64,000 nucleotides of DNA from Crocinitomicaceae bacterium (GTDB lineage: Bacteria; Bacteroidota; Bacteroidia; Flavobacteriales_D; Crocinitomicaceae): contig JAMLHA010000001.1 of assembly GCA_023957475.1 (NCBI GenBank), positions 186,001 through 250,000 of the forward strand, written 5' to 3'. How positions within the stretch are numbered: the first letter of the stretch is position 1; each line of letters opens with the position of its first letter. The notes under the pieces are model-generated. The model saw only the letters and a list, made by a program, of their open reading frames with translations, had not been told where the DNA came from and made no database searches. A program made the translations under genes and the position numbers. Below are positions 13,934-20,984 of the stretch, piece by piece.

Positions 13934-16006
13934 TTATCCTTTTTCTACAATATAATATCCATATATTGAGTGTTCATATCCAATCATTCTTTTGGACATT
14001 CGTTTATAACCAAGTGATTTTAATGCTTTCCCGATTTTTGCTTCGTAGGTTCTTTCTCCTGGGGCTTTTTGAGCAAGAATCAGTTTAATGTCGGTGGAGG
14101 TTTTAAAATGAATATCCTGTTCTACATTTATTTTCTCTCTATAATTTCCAATTCCCGGAGGAAAGAAAAAGCGTTGAATCAATTCGTATTCCAGGGATGT
14201 AACCGAATATTTTTTGTTTCTGCGCTCGTTTTCTGCTATTTCTTGCAATGTGAGCTGATACTGAAAGCCATTTTTCAGCATATAGAATGCCTGTGCCCAA
14301 ACTCGGTTAATATCAATGTCTTTTGAATAATCAAAATTGATTTGATCCTCAATTTCAAAGCATAACCAACGTACAGAACCTGTCTCATCGTTCAAAAATG
14401 CACTGTCATTGGTGCTACCTATAAAATTTGCTCTTCTAATTAATCTTGATTCACGAGCTGCATAAGGTAAACGCCCTTTGAATACATCTTTGGAAATGAT
14501 TGATTTTAATTGGTTTATTTCTGCTTTGTTGAATGTTTTTCCAACTTCGTCCAGGTTGATGATGAAGTTGGTACACATGGAAATTAAACCGTCTTTATCT
14601 AGTCCGGGGTTTTCTGCAATGTAATTTTCTAATACTGGAGGACACAACCAACGGCAAAAAGTGGACTTACCACTATTTTGTCCATCGTGTACTAAGATAA
14701 AAGCTTGTTTATTAACAACGTTGTACAGGGAGCAGGCTATCATCCTAACAAACATCTTTTTGAATTGAACTTTAAAAACATCCCTATCTTCTTCAATGAT
14801 TGGTAAATACGTACCAAGCGTATCAATGTAGTCTATTTCGGTTTTGGGATCATAAGGTTTTAGATTTTCAAAATAATCTGCTATCGGATTGAATTTTTTT
14901 ACAAACGAACTACCTAACATTGCTTTTAAGTTTCCAAGTGAAAAGTTGATATAATTGACTTTTAACTCTCTGTAAATGTCATTTTCGTTTAACTCTTCAA
15001 ACTTTGAATCTTCTACGTCTTTTGGGCGGTATTCAATTTTATTGGCCACTTCATTTGAATGGATTTCGTAGCGTTCTGAAATAAATTCTTCTACCTGTTC
15101 CCATACACTATTTGGTGCAGCTTTGGGCTGTTCTTTTTGTTGCATTTCTTTTATTTCTGGTAGTGTATGGTTTACCAAGTAATCATTGAGCAAATAATCT
15201 GCTAAATCGTTGCCGTCGTTTCTTTCTGGGAATAAATCCACAACAAAAAAATTCTGTTTGTAGTCTTGCAGCTTCTTAATGGTTGAATTTTCCCTTCCTG
15301 CTTTGTCTGCATCGCATAAATAGTAAATTTTCTTGTTAAACAATGCTGAAATTGTTTCTCCAGTTAATCCGTTAGATCCTCCAGTGGCCAGCCAATTAAA
15401 TTGCGGATAAAAGAAAGATGCCAGGACGGCTGTTTTTTCACTTTCTACTAGGCATATTGTTTTATCTTCTTCTAATAAATGCAAACCATACAAGCAACGA
15501 CTGTATTTTTTCCCTTTCGGGGCTTTCATGTAAAAAGGATATTTGCTTTTATCACGCTTACCGGTTGTGTCGTATTTGATTGTTTTGATGTTGTAGATAT
15601 GCTTTTTATCGGAGATTACAAAGCATGTATTTCCGTTTGTATCTGTACCTACATTCCATTTTGTTAAATGATCTGATGATAACAGGCTATATGCTAATAA
15701 AGCTATGTGAAAAGTGCTGTTTTGATTATTAATGATTGGTTTTACCTGTTCTGCTTTTAGATAAATGGTTTCCAGTTCCTGTACTTTTTTCTTCTTGTTC
15801 TCAGAGCCTGTCGAAGAGTAGCCCTGGAGTTCTAATTGTACTTCCAAAGGTTCTTGATGTGGATCATTGAAATAACCACAATTGTTTACTCGTTCACACT
15901 TGCCGTATTGACGTGGTAAGTCTTCGTAGTATCTATATGTATCTTTCTGCTGACAAGAAGGACACATTCCTTTCTTTGCAGGTGATTTTTCAAATTCAAA
16001 TTTCAT
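13934..16006 (-). CDS. Primase-helicase: zinc ribbon, TOPRIM and VapE/D5-like SF3 ATPase
   Basis: 690 residues. A zinc ribbon has Cys15, Cys18, Cys37 and Cys43. A TOPRIM domain follows at about 180-275, with the glutamate in LVESEKTA and the D-x-D in CDADKAG (232-234). The C-terminal half is a VapE/VirE-type helicase: Walker A GQNSGKST (442-449), Walker B IINLDE (482-487), sensor STND (531-534), and Arg-rich RLIRR nearby. It would prime and unwind DNA and is the element's main replication protein. It lies 5 bases after the 100-residue gene, as part of the early operon that starts at 16.6 kb. Confidence 0.9.
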   Translation of the reverse strand: MKFEFEKSPAKKGMCPSCQQKDTYRYYEDLPRQYGKCERVNNCGYFNDPHQEPLEVQLELQGYSSTGSENKKKKVQELETIYLKAEQVKPIINNQNSTFHIALLAYSLLSSDHLTKWNVGTDTNGNTCFVISDKKHIYNIKTIKYDTTGKRDKSKYPFYMKAPKGKKYSRCLYGLHLLEEDKTICLVESEKTAVLASFFYPQFNWLATGGSNGLTGETISALFNKKIYYLCDADKAGRENSTIKKLQDYKQNFFVVDLFPERNDGNDLADYLLNDYLVNHTLPEIKEMQQKEQPKAAPNSVWEQVEEFISERYEIHSNEVANKIEYRPKDVEDSKFEELNENDIYRELKVNYINFSLGNLKAMLGSSFVKKFNPIADYFENLKPYDPKTEIDYIDTLGTYLPIIEEDRDVFKVQFKKMFVRMIACSLYNVVNKQAFILVHDGQNSGKSTFCRWLCPPVLENYIAENPGLDKDGLISMCTNFIINLDEVGKTFNKAEINQLKSIISKDVFKGRLPYAARESRLIRRANFIGSTNDSAFLNDETGSVRWLCFEIEDQINFDYSKDIDINRVWAQAFYMLKNGFQYQLTLQEIAENERRNKKYSVTSLEYELIQRFFFPPGIGNYREKINVEQDIHFKTSTDIKLILAQKAPGERTYEAKIGKALKSLGYKRMSKRMIGYEHSIYGYYIVEKG

Positions 16007-16011
16007 ATCAT

Positions 16012-16314
16012 TTACGATTTAAAAAGGTGAGGAAACAACTTTCGTGCACTCTCTAAATGGGTAACATCTTCGCCATAATCCAAGGTGTCAAGAAAAAAAT
16101 CCTTCCAAAAACCGGTGGAACTTTTAAAAGTTTTCTCGGTTATAGCGAAAAATCCATTTTTAGCAGCCTGTTCGTTTTCCCAAGCTATATAAATTTGAAT
16201 ATTATCATCTTTTGTAATCACTGATATGCCTGCAACAGCATAAGTTTCTATAGAATCTTCCCATTTTTTTTTGAATAGCTTATATTCCTTTGATTTTGTT
16301 TTTATTGAGTTCAT
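16012..16314 (-). CDS. Unknown 100-residue protein of the early operon
   Basis: The ATG at 16314, 6 bases after the upstream stop, is preferred over an earlier in-frame start inside the previous gene. MNSIKTKSKEYKLFKKKW is followed by a small alpha/beta domain (AVAGISVITKDDNIQIYIAW) and FWKDFFLDTLDYGEDV. No family recognised. It is coupled between the 95-residue gene and the primase, so a replication accessory role is likely but unproven. Confidence 0.55.
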   Translation of the reverse strand: MNSIKTKSKEYKLFKKKWEDSIETYAVAGISVITKDDNIQIYIAWENEQAAKNGFFAITEKTFKSSTGFWKDFFLDTLDYGEDVTHLESARKLFPHLFKS

Positions 16315-16319
16315 AATAT

Positions 16320-16607
16320 TTACGATTTTAATTGGTTTAAAAAATTCTTGTATTCTTCTGGGGTTATGAATTTGCATAGCTTTAAAAACCTATCAAATCT
16401 TTGATACAAACAGATAAAGCTTTGTTTTTCGGTGGTGAGTGTACCTCCTGTGCCTTCCATAAATTCCAGATAGAGTTCCTTGAGATTGTCGCGCATGGTT
16501 TCGCGTTCATCTAGGTTTCTTGGCATCATTTCCCAAACTTGGGTTAACAATTCGTGTAAAGCTTCCTGCTGGGAAGTCTGTACAACATTTTCATTTTCTT
16601 TTGTCAT
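16320..16607 (-). CDS. Unknown 95-residue helical protein, first gene after the structured leader
   Basis: The start ATG at 16607 (MTKENENVVQ) is chosen because the earlier in-frame start would lie inside the structured leader RNA. The rest is helical with EMMPRNLDERETMRDNL and ends KNFLNQLKS. No family recognised. It heads the primase operon, and its translation may be controlled by the leader at 16631-16754. Confidence 0.55.
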   Translation of the reverse strand: MTKENENVVQTSQQEALHELLTQVWEMMPRNLDERETMRDNLKELYLEFMEGTGGTLTTEKQSFICLYQRFDRFLKLCKFITPEEYKNFLNQLKS

Positions 16608-16630
16608 GATCGAAAATTTAATGTATGCGC

Positions 16631-16754
16631 CCGTTGCCCTTAGGGTTGACAAAACACTCAGAGAGTGGATCAACAAACCTTTCGGAGATGTTACCCGTAG
16701 GCAACGGACTATCGTAAATAAAATAATTCAGATTTTCATCTGAGCGTTTTGTCA
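16631..16754 (-). ncRNA. Structured 5' leader with interleaved stems (pseudoknot-like)
   Basis: Read on the minus strand, TGACAAAACGCTCAGA (16754-16739) pairs over 16 positions with TCTGAGTGTTTTGTCA (16662-16647), with one G-U pair. CCGTTGCC (16707-16700) pairs with GGCAACGG (16638-16631), followed inward by GGGT/ACCC. The two stems are interleaved, as in a pseudoknot. Two local hairpins, TCAGAT/ATCTGA (16727-16742) and CACTC/GAGTG (16655-16667), compete with the long stem. It could be a regulatory leader of the primase operon. Not assigned to a known RNA family. Confidence 0.55.
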
Positions 16755-16757
16755 CGA

Positions 16758-16765
16758 CAAACATA
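16758..16765 (-). promoter_or_regulatory. -7 box of the early (primase) operon
   Basis: TATGTTTG on the minus strand matches TAnnTTTG. Transcription would begin near 16752, exactly at the outer end of the 16-base stem of the leader. No clear -33 TTTG is seen. Confidence 0.5.
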
Positions 16766-16808
16766 CATAATATTTTTAAAGTTGGTGTTATTTGGTAAAA
16801 TTTTTTTT

Positions 16809-16888
16809 TAAATTTGTGGGAGAATTAGCTTCAAATCATATACTGACGGTAGATTTATTTCGAGCCGTATTGATTTGAGGCTTTTTTT
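16809..16888 (+). ncRNA. Small plus-strand RNA unit: promoter box plus hairpin terminator
   Basis: TAAATTTG at 16809-16816 is a perfect -7 box on the plus strand, and a transcript would start near 16823. From 16827, AGCTTCAAATCA pairs over 12 positions with TGATTTGAGGCT (16871-16882), and T7 follows at once (16882-16888). No ORF lies between them. The T-run is on the plus strand, so this is not the terminator of the minus-strand genes. Predicted product: an RNA of about 65 nt made of one hairpin. Confidence 0.45.
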
Positions 16889-17306
16889 ATTTCGTAAGAT
16901 ATACATGATCATAATAATAATTCAACTTACCTTTCTCTTTCTGAACGCCCACAACTACCACAATAGAAGCCTTTTTAGAATCAATTTCAATCGGACATTT
17001 TAATCGAATGAAAAATTTAAAATCGGGTTTCTTACTGTCTTCAACTGAATCAAAAACCGCTGTTTTAATGATTTTATCAATGCTTACAAGTGCTATTATC
17101 TTTTCAAAGCCACTTGGACGAGCATAAATAGCATGTTTCGCCCCCGTTCTTTTGATGATAATATCTAAACCAGTATCTTTATTTTTAAATGAAGCTTCAC
17201 CGTTTCGATTAAGTTTTTTAGCAAATTCCGCTAAACAAACTCTCTTGAGTTCTCCGATTTTCATATCCCTGTACTTTGTAGGGTAAGTTATTTTTATTGG
17301 TTTCAT
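16887..17306 (-). CDS. Possible BECR-fold (phage barnase/EndoU/RelE-like) nuclease
   Basis: 139 residues: MKPIKITYPTKYRDMKIGELKR, then a strand-rich half with IIIKRTGAKHAIYARPSG, ALVSIDKIIKTAVF and a last strand pair ending YYYDHVYLTK. The layout G-x-K-H-A/I, then an I-x-x-I-x-x-A-V/F helix, then a terminal YD-H strand resembles the phage PBECR domain families, which are predicted RNases. The resemblance is from memory of the pattern and is tentative. The operon is coupled to the next gene upstream by ATGA. Confidence 0.45.
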   Translation of the reverse strand: MKPIKITYPTKYRDMKIGELKRVCLAEFAKKLNRNGEASFKNKDTGLDIIIKRTGAKHAIYARPSGFEKIIALVSIDKIIKTAVFDSVEDSKKPDFKFFIRLKCPIEIDSKKASIVVVVGVQKEKGKLNYYYDHVYLTK

Positions 17307-17497
17307 TTACTCATCATGCTATAAGGTTTATAAATAATAGGTTTACTTACTTTAACCTTATCATAACCGTTTTTCAGTATTTGAATTTTTACATCTCTCC
17401 TGAGTTCTTTAAGTGCGTAGTCTTGTTCATCTATACTTCTCCAATCAACACCCCAATCTTCAATGTTTTCAAATGTTATTGTAATTTCTATTTTCAT
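17303..17497 (-). CDS. Unknown 64-residue early protein
   Basis: MKIEITITFENIEDWGVDWRS opens an alpha/beta domain, and KELRRDVKIQILKNGYDKVKV follows. The stop overlaps the next start as ATGA. No family recognised. Part of the tightly packed early leftward operon starting at 18.34 kb. Confidence 0.6.
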   Translation of the reverse strand: MKIEITITFENIEDWGVDWRSIDEQDYALKELRRDVKIQILKNGYDKVKVSKPIIYKPYSMMSK

Positions 17498-17507
17498 ATA
17501 CTAAATT

Positions 17508-17708
17508 TTAATTGATTACATTTTTAATTACTCTATAAGCTCCTTTCTTCAAAAAGTCGTTCCAATACTTTTTTTTGGCATTTTTTAAACACATAAAAGC
17601 GCTGGAATCAAACACTTTTGTTTCTGCTGTTTTAATGACGTTCAACTCTTTGAACTGTATCAGAAAAGTTTGTTTTTCTGTGGGCTGGATGGAAAGTATT
17701 GTTTTCAT
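17508..17708 (-). CDS. Unknown 66-residue early protein
   Basis: MKTILSIQPTEKQTFLIQF gives two strands, then a helical half (SAFMCLKNAKKKYWNDFLKKG). The start overlaps the stop of the upstream gene by 4 bases. No family recognised. Confidence 0.6.
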   Translation of the reverse strand: MKTILSIQPTEKQTFLIQFKELNVIKTAETKVFDSSAFMCLKNAKKKYWNDFLKKGAYRVIKNVIN

Positions 17709-17896
17709 AATCCATAATTTACAGTTAATACTCCGTTCATAAATGTTTTTGAAACCACTTTTAGGCCGTGAAGCTTTGCTTCTTTTTTGGCTGTTTTTCG
17801 AGAAATTTCAAAAGCCATTTTTTTACCATCTTCATCGTCTGTATAAACAAAACGACTTTGCAAGGTGTGCTCATTAAATGTGTAGGTGATTGTCAT
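17705..17896 (-). CDS. Unknown 63-residue early protein
   Basis: Strand-rich: MTITYTFNEHTLQSRFVYTDDEDGKK, a basic helix with SRKTAKKEAKLHG, and a last strand TVNYGL. ATGA coupling at both ends shows translation as part of the operon. Function unknown. Confidence 0.6.
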   Translation of the reverse strand: MTITYTFNEHTLQSRFVYTDDEDGKKMAFEISRKTAKKEAKLHGLKVVSKTFMNGVLTVNYGL

Positions 17897-18165
17897 AACG
17901 CTGCGTTTTTAAATAGTTTAAAACTTCTTTTTACATTTTCTGTTGGTTGGTTGTTTAACAACTCTGATATTTCTACTTCAAAAAATGATGCTATCATCAC
18001 CAGTGCACACAATGGGATTTGTGCAGAACTGTCTTTTTTGATGTAAATCCAACGTTTCCAAGTGGATGTTGAAATACTTAACCGCTCTGGAAAAAACTTC
18101 CACGAAATCTGATAATCTTCATAAGATAGTTTTCGTAGCAATGTGTGAATATTGTATTTATACAT
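17893..18165 (-). CDS. Small Xre-like DNA-binding protein
   Basis: 90 residues. ISWKFFPERLSISTSTWKRWIYI resembles the helix-turn-helix part of Xre/Cro-type proteins, and CALVMIASFFEVEISELL resembles the last helices of that fold, where the domain usually ends 'ia..l.v..dell'. It is the second gene of the early leftward operon, after the excisionase, so a Cro-like or early control role fits. Confidence 0.6.
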   Translation of the reverse strand: MYKYNIHTLLRKLSYEDYQISWKFFPERLSISTSTWKRWIYIKKDSSAQIPLCALVMIASFFEVEISELLNNQPTENVKRSFKLFKNAAL

Positions 18166-18175
18166 GGTTTAGGGT

Positions 18176-18340
18176 TTACTTTAACAATTTTTCTACCTCG
18201 TCTGCATAAAAAAATACTTTGCGACCGCCTGCAAAGTTTCTCGACTTTAATTTGCCTGCCTTAACGGCTCTGTAAATAGTTTGGCGCGATATTCTATAAT
18301 GCTTTATTATTTCTGATACCGTGATAATTTTTCTTTCCAT
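18176..18340 (-). CDS. Excisionase-like MerR/HTH_17 DNA-binding protein
   Basis: 54 residues from ATG 18340 to TAA 18176. ITVSEIIKHYRISRQTIYRAV is a winged-helix HTH_17 motif, followed by KAGKLKSRNFAGGRKVFFYADEVEKLL, the typical wing and last helix. Such proteins act as excisionases or small regulators in mobile elements. It is the first gene of the leftward early operon and is divergent from the repressor. Confidence 0.75.
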   Translation of the reverse strand: MERKIITVSEIIKHYRISRQTIYRAVKAGKLKSRNFAGGRKVFFYADEVEKLLK

Positions 18341-18372
18341 AATTAACTTGTTTTATTGGTTACATTATGTTG

Positions 18373-18403
18373 CAAACGTAAAGTATTTTTTTACAACTGC
18401 AAA
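18373..18403 (-). promoter_or_regulatory. Leftward early promoter with operator-like repeats
   Basis: On the minus strand the -33 TTTG (18403-18400), 19-base spacer and -7 TACGTTTG (18380-18373) form a full Bacteroidota promoter. The imperfect palindrome TTGCAAACGTAAA / TTTACAACTGCAA overlaps it, and further TTTACA/TGTAAA half-sites lie at about 18358 and 18420. A divergent plus-strand box TTATTTTG (18428-18435) could serve the repressor. Together they look like the lysogeny control region. Confidence 0.75.
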
Positions 18404-18483
18404 ATAAAATTATACAAAAATGTAAAATTATTTTGTGCGTTATAATTAATAATCTAAAAATCAATTAATTAAATTTATGTATT

Positions 18484-18813
18484 ATGGAAAAAAAAATTGG
18501 GCAAATCATTAAAGAAGTTGTAGAACGCAAAAACATAACAGTTGTGGCGTTTTCTAAATCTATTGGTGTAACTAGAAATAATGTTTATGATATCTATGAA
18601 AGGCACAGTATAGATACAGATTTGTTAAAAAGAATTGGGCAATATTTAGAGTATGATTTTTTTCAGCACTTTATAGAACCTCAAACAATTCAGCTTATAA
18701 AATTCTCTGACAATATTAAAACATCAAAAGTTTTAATTGAATTAGAAATTAATGAAGATGAAATAATGAAAATCGGTTTTAAAGAGAAAGTTTTTAAAGT
18801 TTTAAAAGGTTAA
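18484..18813 (+). CDS. Phage repressor-like helix-turn-helix protein
   Basis: 109 residues. MEKKIGQIIKEVVERKNIT leads to VVAFSKSIGVTRNNVYDIY, an Xre-type helix-turn-helix, then LLKRIGQYLEYDFFQHF. The C-terminal 35 residues contain a strand-rich dimer-like part (KVLIELEINEDEIMKI). It is divergent from the excisionase across operator-like repeats, as in phage CI/Cro layouts. It should keep the element silent. It is the last gene of the element. Confidence 0.75.
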   Translation: MEKKIGQIIKEVVERKNITVVAFSKSIGVTRNNVYDIYERHSIDTDLLKRIGQYLEYDFFQHFIEPQTIQLIKFSDNIKTSKVLIELEINEDEIMKIGFKEKVFKVLKG

Positions 18814-18911
18814 AATTGTGCTACCTGTGATACCGACAAAACCCAACTATCTCAAAGAGAGTAAATAAGGATAGAAAACGAGTAGCCCTCCAGGGTCACA
18901 ACTAATAAGAC
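18814..18911. other. Probable right boundary of the element (attR region)
   Basis: The 98 bases between the repressor and a strong terminator contain no gene start. They read VLPVIPTKPNYLKESK-stop in one frame, which could be the tail of an interrupted host gene. There are small inverted repeats TCTC-AAA-GAGA and CCCT-CC-AGGG. The host potassium channel gene follows at 19.1 kb. The exact att core cannot be found without the left end. Bases 18946-19118 hold only the channel promoter region. Confidence 0.35.
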
Positions 18912-18945
18912 AAAACGCTTGATTATTAAATAATTAAGCGTTTTT
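18912..18945 (+). terminator. Strong hairpin terminator at the element/host boundary
   Basis: AAAACGCTT-g-ATTATT pairs with AATAAT-t-AAGCGTTTTT. T-rich sequence follows on the plus strand and an A-run lies on the other side, so it may be bidirectional. It probably ends repressor transcription, or is the terminator of the host target gene. Confidence 0.85.
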
Positions 18946-19118
18946 ATTTTAGTTTTATATACTTTTAGAGTTACGTTATATTTTAAAAATTTTATATCGA
19001 ATTCAGGTTAGTATGATTATTGATTTGAATTGCTATTGTTAAAATAGTCATCTTAAAGTAATTTTTAAGGTAATAATAATTTGTTTTATTAAATTTTAGT
19101 AACTTTAGTCCTTTATTA

Positions 19119-20006
19119 ATGGGCGAAAAAATGTCTTCATCAAAATCAAAAGTTAAACTTACAAAAGAGCAAAAACGTCAAGTTAGAGAAAGATTCAAAC
19201 GTAGGTTGTATATTACAATGTTTGAAGCAAAAACTCCTGTAGGCAGAAAGTTTGACCTTTATTTAATGGGGTTGATTATCTTTTCATTGTTTATCTTGAT
19301 GATTGAAAGTTTGCCCTCATTGACTCCAACAACACGTTATGTTTTTTACATAATCGAATGGGTTTTGTCCAGTATATTCGTAATAGAATATTTGCTTAGA
19401 ATTTATGTTTCTAGTAAACCCATTAAGTATATTTTAAGTGTGTGGGGGATAATTGATTTACTTTCAATTCTACCTATTTTCTTTCTTGCATTTTACAGCA
19501 AGATGCATTATTTCAGGATTATACGAATTTTGAGATTAGTGCGAATATTTAAAATATTTCGAGTAAATAAATTTACACAGGAGGCCTATTCTTTGTATCA
19601 TTCACTGGTTGCGAGTATCTACAAAATATCTGTTTTCATGTTTTTTGTAATACTTTTATCTGTTCTAATGGGAGGTTTAATGTATATTTTTGAAGGAAGA
19701 GAAAATGATGCAGGTTTTAATTCTGTTCCAGAAAGTATTTATTGGGCTATAGTGACTGTTACTACTGTTGGATTTGGAGATATAACCCCAACAACAGATT
19801 TTGGAAAGTTCTTAGCGTCTATTATGATGTTGCTGGGTTATGCAATTATCGCTGTACCTACTGGAATCGTTTCCTTGGAAATGTTTAAATACCAATATAA
19901 AGAGAAAAAGGATGTTGCTACATGTGGTTATTGCAAGGCAACCAATCCAATTGATGCAACATATTGTAATCAATGTGGTAGTAAATTGAATGAAGAAACA
20001 GAATGA
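19119..20006 (+). CDS. Voltage-gated-type potassium channel with C-terminal zinc ribbon
   Basis: 295 residues (291 if the ATG at 19131 is used, which leaves a longer leader). Six membrane segments are seen. S4 carries regularly spaced arginines (RIIRILRLVRIFKIFRV, about 133-149). The selectivity filter is TVGFGD (216-221), between S5 and S6. The cytoplasmic end has a zinc ribbon with Cys269, Cys272, Cys283 and Cys286. The filter predicts potassium selectivity; the ribbon is an uncommon addition and may sense metal or mediate contacts. A TTTG/TAACTTTA promoter-like pair lies at 19080-19107. It overlaps the next gene by ATGA. Confidence 0.92.
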   Translation: MGEKMSSSKSKVKLTKEQKRQVRERFKRRLYITMFEAKTPVGRKFDLYLMGLIIFSLFILMIESLPSLTPTTRYVFYIIEWVLSSIFVIEYLLRIYVSSKPIKYILSVWGIIDLLSILPIFFLAFYSKMHYFRIIRILRLVRIFKIFRVNKFTQEAYSLYHSLVASIYKISVFMFFVILLSVLMGGLMYIFEGRENDAGFNSVPESIYWAIVTVTTVGFGDITPTTDFGKFLASIMMLLGYAIIAVPTGIVSLEMFKYQYKEKKDVATCGYCKATNPIDATYCNQCGSKLNEETE

Positions 20007-20929
20007 GTAAATACACCTTATTTATTGCTTTGTTTTTATTTTCTTGTTCTAACGAAAACAATGGAAAAAAGCTTTTTGAAAAACGTATTGTTTCTCCCAA
20101 TGTTTTGAACTTGGCCATTCTTCATAGTGAATATGAAAATATAAAAATTTTCCCTTATTTGTTCAATGATTCAATTATTAAAAACAGAGGTGTTTCTGAA
20201 ATAAAAAGAATTATCACTTATATATATGATGATTCTTTAAATCAAAGTCTTAATGCAGATATTGACAACTCAACTGCTTATTATTTTGACAAGAATGGGT
20301 CTGTATCTCAAATTGTTATAGAAAATTATTATGACAATAAATCAATTGATAGTGAGCTAATTGTTTACCAAAGTTACAATTCAACTATTGGGTTTGCTAC
20401 TTATAATTTTGATAAAACAAACTCAGAAAAAAACATAAATAGAGATTATCAATTAATCTACCAATCTGATAATTATTACTCTTTTCAAAATCATGCAACT
20501 AAACACAAATTATTTATTGTTCCTAATAAAAAACATTGGAAACCATTAATAATTGATACTTTATGTAAACCTAAGAAGAATGATGTAATTATTCTTGGAA
20601 ATTTATATTCACCAAATAAAATTTATAGTGTTGACGGATTAGTGAAAGAGAGCAATGTCCGCAAATTTGAATACAAAAATGGGCAACTTGTGAAATGCAT
20701 CTGGGATGATTCACCTTTTACCATTCATAGGGTTTTTGAATACAATAAGAAAGGTATTTGCACAATTTTTAGAGATGAAATTTATAGCATCAATAAGTTG
20801 ATTTCTCTAACAAAATATAAAATTTCCTTTAAAGATGATTTGCCTATAAAAATTAGGAAAGAAATTGTTAATGATAAAGGAACATTATTAATATACGAGG
20901 AACAATTTATCTATTCCTTCGAACAATAA
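20003..20929 (+). CDS. Unknown lipoprotein
   Basis: 308 residues. The signal peptide ends LFLFSC with Cys at 15, a lipobox, so the protein should be a lipoprotein of the outer or inner membrane. The rest is beta-rich with repeated Tyr-Asp/Asn turns (YEYKNGQLVKC, FEYNKKGICTIF), reminiscent of YD/RHS-like or WG-like repeats. The family is not recognised. The start overlaps the channel stop (ATGA), so the two are co-translated. Confidence 0.7.
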   Translation: MSKYTLFIALFLFSCSNENNGKKLFEKRIVSPNVLNLAILHSEYENIKIFPYLFNDSIIKNRGVSEIKRIITYIYDDSLNQSLNADIDNSTAYYFDKNGSVSQIVIENYYDNKSIDSELIVYQSYNSTIGFATYNFDKTNSEKNINRDYQLIYQSDNYYSFQNHATKHKLFIVPNKKHWKPLIIDTLCKPKKNDVIILGNLYSPNKIYSVDGLVKESNVRKFEYKNGQLVKCIWDDSPFTIHRVFEYNKKGICTIFRDEIYSINKLISLTKYKISFKDDLPIKIRKEIVNDKGTLLIYEEQFIYSFEQ

Positions 20930-20984
20930 TAAGGCTTATTTTACTTTTAGTCTGATTGAATTTTATAAAGCGCCTCTATCAAAT

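Noticed and set aside
15797-15825. Shared string GAGTAGCCCT in the primase gene and near 18868 as an att core
   Set aside because: Ten bases only, one copy inside an intact gene, and no flanking match. Probably chance.
16827-16888. Hairpin plus T-run read as the terminator of the minus-strand gene at 16887
   Set aside because: The T-run is on the plus strand; on the minus strand no T-run follows the stem. A plus-strand unit fits better.
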